From: JAYZDF01 sp036337945
GTDB taxonomy: Bacteria > Myxococcota > Kuafuiibacteriia > Kuafuiibacteriales > Kuafuiibacteriaceae
NCBI GenBank assembly: GCA_036337945.1
Contig: JAYZDF010000031.1
Span: forward strand, 1 to 10,269
Reading direction: 5' to 3'
Length of the DNA: 10,269 bases
In this document: positions 6,091 through 10,269 of the stretch, in pieces
How the letters are laid out: the number at the start of each line of letters is the position of its first letter
How positions within the stretch are numbered: position 1 is the stretch's first letter
The notes under the pieces: model-generated
What the model was told of the DNA's origin: nothing
What the model saw: the letters and a program-made list of their open reading frames with translations, nothing else
Databases searched by the model: none
Made by a program: the position numbers and the translations under genes

Positions 6091-6702
6091 ATGATCCTGC
6101 AGTTCGCGGTCAACGCTTGCGTGAATCTGGTGCTCTTCGTGCTCCTGCCAGTCGGCAGTTACGCGGTTGTCCAGAAACGGCGTAACGGGCAGACGCTGCG
6201 CCAGAGTCTCACAGTAGTGGGTTTCAAACTTGGAAACATGCGTTACCTGGGGTTCGCGACGATGACTGCCATCATCGCGGCGATAGCCACTTGGAACTGG
6301 ATGTCTGTAGATATTTTTCTCCATGGGCACTCGCCTCAGGCACCTTTTCTCGGCTTGGGTATCGGTAAAAAAGCAATCGTCATGGCACTCTTATATGGCG
6401 TAGTTCAGACTGGCTTTACAGAAGAAGTCTTCTTTCGAGGTTTGATTGGGGGTGCAGTGATGCGCCGGTTTGGATTGTGGCGTGGCAACGTATTGCAGTC
6501 CCTTATTTTTCTCGGGCCACACCTCTTTCTATTGGTCGTTATGCCTGAACAATGGAAGATTTTACCTGTGATCTTTGCTGGCGCCTTATGGGGAGGATGG
6601 CTACTGCATAAGTCAGGTTCATTTGTCGGTCCGTGGCTCATTCATGCTGCAGTCAATGTGACAACTTGTTTGCTTGCTGCCGCTTCTATGACAGGGAAGT
6701 AG
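6091..6702 (+). CDS. CPBP (Rce1/Abi-type) intramembrane protease
   Basis: This is a 203-residue polytopic membrane protein of the CPBP glutamic protease family (PF02517). All three active-site motifs are present: TEEVFFRG (E111, E112, R116), FLGPH (F140, H144) and HAAVN (H185, N189). Hydrophobic segments occur at about 4-25, 52-70, 92-110, 136-152, 156-170 and 182-196. I start at the ATG at 6091 because it opens directly into the first membrane segment; the longer frame from TTG 5962 would add a polar, Cys-rich extension atypical of the family. The family includes Rce1, bacteriocin-immunity proteins and the proposed myxosortases that process MYXO-CTERM tags. The next gene, convergent after 29 bases, encodes a protein with such a tag, so a sorting role is possible but unproven. 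Confidence 0.9.
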   Translation: MILQFAVNACVNLVLFVLLPVGSYAVVQKRRNGQTLRQSLTVVGFKLGNMRYLGFATMTAIIAAIATWNWMSVDIFLHGHSPQAPFLGLGIGKKAIVMALLYGVVQTGFTEEVFFRGLIGGAVMRRFGLWRGNVLQSLIFLGPHLFLLVVMPEQWKILPVIFAGALWGGWLLHKSGSFVGPWLIHAAVNVTTCLLAAASMTGK

Positions 6703-6731
6703 GTCCTTCTTATACTCGACAAACAAGTACA

Positions 6732-8432
6732 TCAGTAGCGATTTTGTTTCTTTCTTCTTCGCAAAATTGTGAGACCCATCAGAAACGCGCCTAGATACGA
6801 AGAGTTGTCTTTGGTAAGGGGGCCTTGCGCTTGGCAGGATGGCGGGGCCTCAGTACTCAAAATTTCGACCGGTGGTGACACGCACTTCCCAGCGGAATCC
6901 TTCTGTAACCCGTCGGTGCAGCCTTCAACCTTGCATAGACGATTACACCCATCACCATCGACGGTGTTACCGTCGTCGCAGGTCTCTCCTCGGTCTACGA
7001 TTTGATCGCCGCAGCGGGGTACTGTGCAATCCGTTCGACATTTATCATTGTCATTCGAGTTACCGTCGTCACAAGCTTCCTCGGCATCTCGTATTCCATC
7101 ACCGCAAACCATATAAGTACAATTTGCACGACAAATGCCCTCGTTGTCTGGATGATTCGGTTCGCATTCCTCACCTTCGTTGAGTATCCCGTCTCCGCAA
7201 AACTCAAGGCTGCAGTCGTTGCTACATCCATCCCCAATTTCGGTATTCCCATCGTCACAGGCCTCTTCTCCTTCTCTAATCCCATCACCGCAAATGACAT
7301 ACGTACAATCAATGCTACACTCATACTCGTTTTCGGGATGAAACCTTTCGCATTCCTCATCGGGGTCTAGAATATAATCACCACATCGAGGCACAGTACA
7401 GTTGGCCCGACAACCATCACCGTCTTCAGTATTTCCATCGTCACATATTTCTTGCGGGTCTTTGATCCCGTCTCCGCAAATCTCTAGAGTGCAATCGATT
7501 CTACAACCGTCTCCATTCACGTTGTTTCCGTCATCACATTGTTCAGACCGTGGTGTGGCAGTCGATGAGTCTACTATCCCGTCTCCACAAAATTTTCCTT
7601 GGCCGTATAAAGTCTTGATTCCTTCGATATCCAGAGGACTAAGTGTAAGCGCCATACGCCCTGAGCCACCGCAAAAGACGTGAGCATAGTGCATTATGGA
7701 GCGGGCATCATAATCTGTGATTGTACGCCAACCTGAACTCTCATGACATTGGCCTCCTGACTCATGATGGATATGTTCGTGCCGAAAACCGAGGACGTGG
7801 CCAAGTTCGTGGGCCATGAGCCCTGCAAGCTCTCGCGAGGATGTATACAACTCGTTTGGCTTGATCAGAATGTTCCTGTGCCATCTAGGGCTGCTGGGGA
7901 AGAATGCACGCGCCGCGTAACTTGCATCCACGGCGGCTTTGTTTATGTCGAATAGGACTCGCGGATTGGCCGCGGTACAATCATCGTCTTCAGCAGCGAC
8001 GTGGATAAAGCTGACATCGCCTGCGTTCATCCAGGCGCTGGAGGCGGTTTGCATCGCTAAGCGAACCTTCTCGTGGTACCGACCAAAATCGTTGGAGATA
8101 CAGTAGGTCAGTCGATGTTTCATTTCATCCGACCAAACGTCGTCTTGCCCGTTTTGTTGGTTCACGATCAAAAAGCTCTTTGTAGTGAAATGCTCTTCAT
8201 AATAAGCTCGCAATTCTGACTCGCTTGCGAGCGGTATGTCGCCATCGACAATGAAGATTCCCGTTGCTTCTTCTCGGTGTGCTTGATTGCGAAAGGCTTT
8301 GAATCCGAGACTATGCGTATCCGACTGTGCTGCCGAAATTCTTGAGTCACTCTGTGGGGCAGGCGTGCAAGCGGTGGAGCTCAAAACTGTTGCTGCGATG
8401 AGTAGGACGGGGGAAAAAGTTCGCTTCTTCAT
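6732..8432 (-). CDS. Metzincin-type metalloprotease lipoprotein with Cys-rich repeats and MYXO-CTERM-like tail
   Basis: This is a 566-residue exported protein. The lipoprotein signal ends at Cys22 (SSTAC). The protease domain (about 85-278) has the zinc motif HELGHVLGFRH (H208, H212, H218, catalytic E209) and a Met-turn SIMHY (Met247), which mark a metzincin close to the M10/M12/M57 types. Residues 282-504 are seven cysteine-rich repeats (CGDG...CDDGN...GDGC), the myxobacterial TIGR02232 style. The C-terminus has an isolated Cys533, a hydrophobic segment (about 546-557) and RRRKK. A surface-anchored or released protease is the likely role; its substrate is unknown. A plausible promoter is at 8475-8502. 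AAGAG lies just before the ATG. No terminator is evident in the 29-base convergent gap. Confidence 0.92.
   Translation of the reverse strand: MKKRTFSPVLLIAATVLSSTACTPAPQSDSRISAAQSDTHSLGFKAFRNQAHREEATGIFIVDGDIPLASESELRAYYEEHFTTKSFLIVNQQNGQDDVWSDEMKHRLTYCISNDFGRYHEKVRLAMQTASSAWMNAGDVSFIHVAAEDDDCTAANPRVLFDINKAAVDASYAARAFFPSSPRWHRNILIKPNELYTSSRELAGLMAHELGHVLGFRHEHIHHESGGQCHESSGWRTITDYDARSIMHYAHVFCGGSGRMALTLSPLDIEGIKTLYGQGKFCGDGIVDSSTATPRSEQCDDGNNVNGDGCRIDCTLEICGDGIKDPQEICDDGNTEDGDGCRANCTVPRCGDYILDPDEECERFHPENEYECSIDCTYVICGDGIREGEEACDDGNTEIGDGCSNDCSLEFCGDGILNEGEECEPNHPDNEGICRANCTYMVCGDGIRDAEEACDDGNSNDNDKCRTDCTVPRCGDQIVDRGETCDDGNTVDGDGCNRLCKVEGCTDGLQKDSAGKCVSPPVEILSTEAPPSCQAQGPLTKDNSSYLGAFLMGLTILRRRKKQNRY
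6735..6836 (-). other. MYXO-CTERM-like C-terminal sorting signal
   Basis: The last 34 residues of the metalloprotease show the tripartite layout of bacterial C-terminal sorting tags: a signature Cys (PPSC, Cys533), a short hydrophobic segment YLGAFLMGLTIL (546-557) and an Arg/Lys cluster RRRKKQNR ending the protein. MYXO-CTERM tags have an invariant Cys and the same order. Deviations are that Cys is preceded by Ser rather than Gly, the hydrophobic part is short, and 12 polar residues separate it from the Cys. The call is by pattern only. Confidence 0.6.
6921..7589 (-). repeat. Seven tandem Cys-rich repeats, 31-residue period
   Basis: The repeats begin with CGD at residues 282, 319, 350, 381, 412, 443 and 474. 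After the first (37 residues), every unit is exactly 31 residues (93 bases). Units 1, 2, 4, 6 and 7 are of the CDDGN type. Units 3 and 5 are a variant with CE...HP(E/D)NE. Units 3+4 and 5+6 therefore read as a duplicated 62-residue dimer. Each unit carries several cysteines, and the acidic DDGN/GDG loops suggest disulfides and possibly calcium binding. Confidence 0.85.
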
Positions 8433-8474
8433 GTACTCTTGAGTGTGTGATTCACCTCGTTTGTGACGCTATAA

Positions 8475-8502
8475 ACTATACGGAATCACGAATGATTGAC
8501 GA
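8475..8502 (-). promoter_or_regulatory. Likely promoter of the metalloprotease gene
   Basis: On the leftward strand, TCGTCA (8502-8497, four of six matches to TTGACA) is followed after 16 bases by TATAGT (8480-8475, five of six to TATAAT). Transcription would begin about 35 bases before the ATG at 8432. A small dyad CGAGT-AACG-ACTCG (8510-8523) lies just upstream of the -35 and could be a regulator site. Confidence 0.4.
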
Positions 8503-8660
8503 CTTTGTACGAGTAACGACTCGCAGTTTTCGGGACAAGGAAATTAGCTCATGAGCTGGTGAAAGAGAGACAAGAGTTGGTTCAATTATTTCAATACGAG
8601 CGGTCAGGGAGTGGTCGCTTCACTGACGATTTTGATTCTAGTTTGAAGGGGAGAAGGTGG

Positions 8661-8684
8661 GGGCAGGGCGCCAGCTTCCTGCCC
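8661..8684 (-). terminator. GC-rich hairpin downstream of the small secreted protein gene
   Basis: GGGCAGG (8661-8667) and CCTGCCC (8678-8684) form a perfect 7-bp stem with a 10-base loop, starting 8 bases after the leftward stop at 8693. On the leftward strand it is followed by a C/T-rich tract (CCACCTTCTCCCCTTC) rather than a clean U-run, so it may be a weak terminator or an mRNA-stabilising 3' hairpin. The stretch 8524-8660 beyond it holds nothing else that I can support. Confidence 0.5.
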
Positions 8685-8692
8685 GAGTGGGT

Positions 8693-8929
8693 TTACCTAT
8701 TAGTGGGGTTAGGTCGGCAATTTGGGTACTCACACAGTGGCTTAGGCACTTCCTCGAAAGTACTCATGTCAAGCGCACCGAATGAGGTTTCTAGTTGCTC
8801 ATTAACAATGTGTGTTTGGTCACAATTTCGCGAATTACATACTGGGCTTTCGGGTTGATCGGCCATCGCTGGGCTTGCCATAACGAAAACGGTACAGGCA
8901 CTCAATAATAGTTTCTTTAATAAATTCAT
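8693..8929 (-). CDS. Small secreted cysteine protein, unknown
   Basis: This 78-residue protein has a clear signal peptide (MNLLKKLL..., cleavage after AMA at about 21-23). The mature part is about 55 residues and acidic to neutral. It carries exactly four cysteines in two look-alike motifs: PVCNSRNC (29-36) and PLCEYPNC (64-71), both C-x3-N-C. That spacing suggests two local disulfides or a metal or redox site. GGAG at 8937-8940, seven bases before the ATG, supports the start. I do not recognise a family. It diverges from the RCC1 lipoprotein gene across 218 bases. The opposite-strand frame over the same DNA looks non-coding. Confidence 0.75.
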   Translation of the reverse strand: MNLLKKLLLSACTVFVMASPAMADQPESPVCNSRNCDQTHIVNEQLETSFGALDMSTFEEVPKPLCEYPNCRPNPTNR

Positions 8930-9147
8930 AATGATACTCCAATAATTTCACTAACTAAAAGAATCGCCCACCTTTGCGGGAGACGATAATAGAATAAATA
9001 ACTGTTGATTAGGTGTTTGAAACTTCCAGCTTGTGACAAACAAAAGTGAAAATATCAACGGTAGTATTCGCATCGTTATTGGCAATGTAGTTCCCTAATA
9101 TTGGTCGTCTTTTGTCACAGTGTTGAGCGGCTTCTCACCTCAATAAT
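8930..9147. promoter_or_regulatory. Divergent regulatory region bracketed by a 9-bp inverted repeat
   Basis: The 218 bases between the two secreted-protein genes contain TGTGACAAA (9032-9040) and its exact reverse complement TTTGTCACA (9111-9119), 70 bases apart. Each arm includes TGTGA, the half-site word of CRP/FNR-type regulators, but the arms are too far apart for a single such site. Between them is a CCTAATATTGG near-palindrome (9094-9104). In the leftward leader, an imperfect hairpin CCCAC/GCGGG (about 8969-8980) lies between the putative start of transcription and the SD. No -35/-10 pair with good spacing was found. Confidence 0.4.
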
Positions 9148-10269
9148 ATGGGATCTTTGAGAAGTGTTTTCACAACTAACAGTATAGCTTTCACCAGCCT
9201 GTGGCTGGTGCCCCTTGCGTTTTCAACGGCGTGTGGCCCGGAGCTAGAGCGACTTGAAGATACAAGTACTGCGGTAGTCTCTAATGCCGTTGGTGGGAAC
9301 GATAGTGGGCGCTGGTTAGACGCGGGGTGGTATCATGCATGCGCAATAACGGAGCAAGGAACGCCACAATGCTGGGGCCGAGACAACTTTGGTCAAGTGT
9401 CGGATGCGGTTCAAACGCCGGTTACGGAAATAGGCTCAGGTGCATTCCATAATTGTGCTCTCACTAAGTCAGGGGAAACGGTTTGCTGGGGACGAAATAA
9501 TCGTAAGCAACTTGAGCCTCCTAACACTTTATTCCAACAAATCTCCGTAGGGAGCTACCACAACTGCGGTCTTACGAATGCGGGCCAAGTCAAATGTTGG
9601 GGTTGGAACGGAAGTGGTCAGAGTCAAGCTCCTACCGACCTTGGTTTTGGCTCTGTATCTGCAGGCCGGTATAATAGTTGTGCACTGAAGCCAAACGGCA
9701 AAGCGTCGTGTTGGGGCTTGAATAATTTTGGCCAGAGTTCTCCGCCGACAGATACGAAGTTCGCACGAATTTCTTTGGGAGCTTTTCACGGCTGTGGTTT
9801 GACCTCTTCTGGTTCAATCAAATGCTGGGGCTATTCCGGTTATCGACTCAATCGTGCTCCACCAGGGAGAGGCTTTGTTGAAATTCGGGCTGGCGATTAT
9901 CATACTTGCGCCCGTAAGATTAACGGGGAACTGAACTGCTGGGGTGCGAACTGGTTCGGTCAGGCAAAACCACCTCTAAACAATACATATGCCCAAATTG
10001 CATCTGGTTACACTCTTTCTTGCGGTCTGAATGAGCAAGGCGAGATTGATTGTTGGGGGAAAGACAATTACGGTCAAACGAGTGTTCCGGTAGGGGTCAA
10101 CTTTGCAAAAACGGTTCAGCCTGACCTCGCGGTGACGAATATTAGCCGGGACCTCTCCGGATACACAGTCACCGTATGCAATACTGGTACTGGCGATTTT
10201 GTGCACCCCATTACGGTTGAACTCAAGGATGAGGACCAACAGTCTGAGATTCTTTGGAAAGAGGTCGGT
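9148..10269 (+). CDS. RCC1-repeat lipoprotein with CARDB domain (partial, 3' end off window)
   Basis: From an ATG at 9148 the frame is open for 374 codons to the window end with no stop. A lipoprotein signal ends at Cys29 (FSTAC), followed by a Thr/Ser-rich linker. Residues about 57-318 hold seven RCC1-like repeats (HxCALxxxGxxxCWGxNxxGQ), expected to form a seven-bladed beta-propeller. From about 324 (QPDLAVTNIS, then VTVCNTGTGDFVHP) a CARDB-type adhesion domain begins and is cut by the edge. RCC1/CARDB lipoproteins are common surface proteins in Myxococcota; the ligand is unknown. The SD is weak (CACCTCAATAAT before the ATG), yet the start directly precedes a good signal peptide. The gene diverges from the small Cys protein gene. 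Confidence 0.9.
   Translation, partial: MGSLRSVFTTNSIAFTSLWLVPLAFSTACGPELERLEDTSTAVVSNAVGGNDSGRWLDAGWYHACAITEQGTPQCWGRDNFGQVSDAVQTPVTEIGSGAFHNCALTKSGETVCWGRNNRKQLEPPNTLFQQISVGSYHNCGLTNAGQVKCWGWNGSGQSQAPTDLGFGSVSAGRYNSCALKPNGKASCWGLNNFGQSSPPTDTKFARISLGAFHGCGLTSSGSIKCWGYSGYRLNRAPPGRGFVEIRAGDYHTCARKINGELNCWGANWFGQAKPPLNNTYAQIASGYTLSCGLNEQGEIDCWGKDNYGQTSVPVGVNFAKTVQPDLAVTNISRDLSGYTVTVCNTGTGDFVHPITVELKDEDQQSEILWKEVG
9316..10101 (+). repeat. Seven RCC1-like protein repeats of about 38 residues
   Basis: First cysteines of the repeats are at residues 65, 103, 140, 178, 216, 254 and 292 (steps 38, 37, 38, 38, 38, 38), each with a second Cys exactly 10 residues later inside CWG. Six of the seven repeats keep a GQ or KQ ending; the fifth has YRLNRAPP instead. 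The count of seven matches a closed RCC1 propeller. Confidence 0.88.

Noticed and set aside
6839..7370. Several long antisense frames opposite the Cys-rich repeats
   Set aside because: They arise from the 93-base repeat composition of the real leftward gene and show no domain, SD or signal of their own.
6732..8432. Astacin (M12A) assignment of the metalloprotease
   Set aside because: The zinc motif and SIMHY turn resemble astacin, but the astacin-type fourth motif residues (HE..R after the third His) are not clearly met, so only the wider metzincin level is claimed.
8559..8858. Rightward 99-codon GTG frame beginning KERQELVQLFQYE
   Set aside because: The first 30 residues look protein-like, but the frame has no good SD, becomes low-complexity over the GC-rich hairpin and overlaps antisense to the well-supported small secreted protein gene. 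A gene remnant cannot be excluded.
9032..9119. CRP/FNR binding site from the TGTGA words
   Set aside because: A CRP-type site needs the half-sites about 6 bases apart; here the arms are 70 bases apart, so only a generic paired-operator idea is kept.
1..10269. Mobile element, CRISPR array, tRNA/rRNA or defence island
   Set aside because: No transposase, integrase, terminal repeats, regularly spaced DNA repeats or RNA gene hallmarks were seen; the only tandem repeats are protein-coding.

Overview
The window looks like chromosomal DNA of a moderate-GC (by eye near 50%) Gram-negative bacterium of the Myxococcota / former Deltaproteobacteria kind, probably an uncultured, possibly marine, relative. 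The evidence is the protein content: a metalloprotease with seven CGDG...CDDGN cysteine-rich repeats and a MYXO-CTERM-like tail, an RCC1-repeat lipoprotein with a Cys pair in every repeat, and several lipobox proteins. These styles are typical of that group, whereas the base composition is far from classical high-GC Myxococcus. I see no tRNA, rRNA, CRISPR array, IS element or phage gene, and no gene-free stretch longer than 300 bases.

Layout. Positions 1-60 hold the first codons of a leftward gene that runs off the edge. 209-1054 is a two-gene rightward unit: an alpha/beta hydrolase and a small TIGR02450-type Trp-rich protein. 1095-1949 is a leftward membrane protein of unknown function. 2065-3503 is a coupled rightward pair: an exported, possibly outer-membrane protein and a GDPD-type lipoprotein, ended by a bidirectional terminator. 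3610-4263 (leftward) is a lipoprotein that strongly resembles the animal Wnt inhibitor domain APCDD1; it diverges from a LysR regulator (4360-5295). 5346-5942 (leftward) is a DUF938 methyltransferase. 6091-6702 is a CPBP/Rce1-type intramembrane protease, convergent with 6732-8432, a metzincin lipoprotein that ends in a MYXO-CTERM-like sorting tag. 8693-8929 (leftward) is a small secreted Cys protein, divergent from 9148-10269, the start of a large RCC1/CARDB lipoprotein cut by the window end.

How it fits together. Much of the window is envelope or surface biology: four lipobox proteins, two other proteins with signal-peptide-like N-termini, one polytopic membrane protein of unknown function and one intramembrane protease. 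Two observations stand out. First, a CPBP protease with all active-site motifs lies 29 bases from a gene whose product carries a C-terminal Cys/hydrophobic/Arg tag; CPBP-family myxosortases are the proposed processing enzymes for exactly such tags. Second, there is a single-domain bacterial APCDD1-like lipoprotein with its own divergent LysR regulator. Regulatory sequence (dyads in the intergenic gaps) suggests local control, but these sites are read by eye only.
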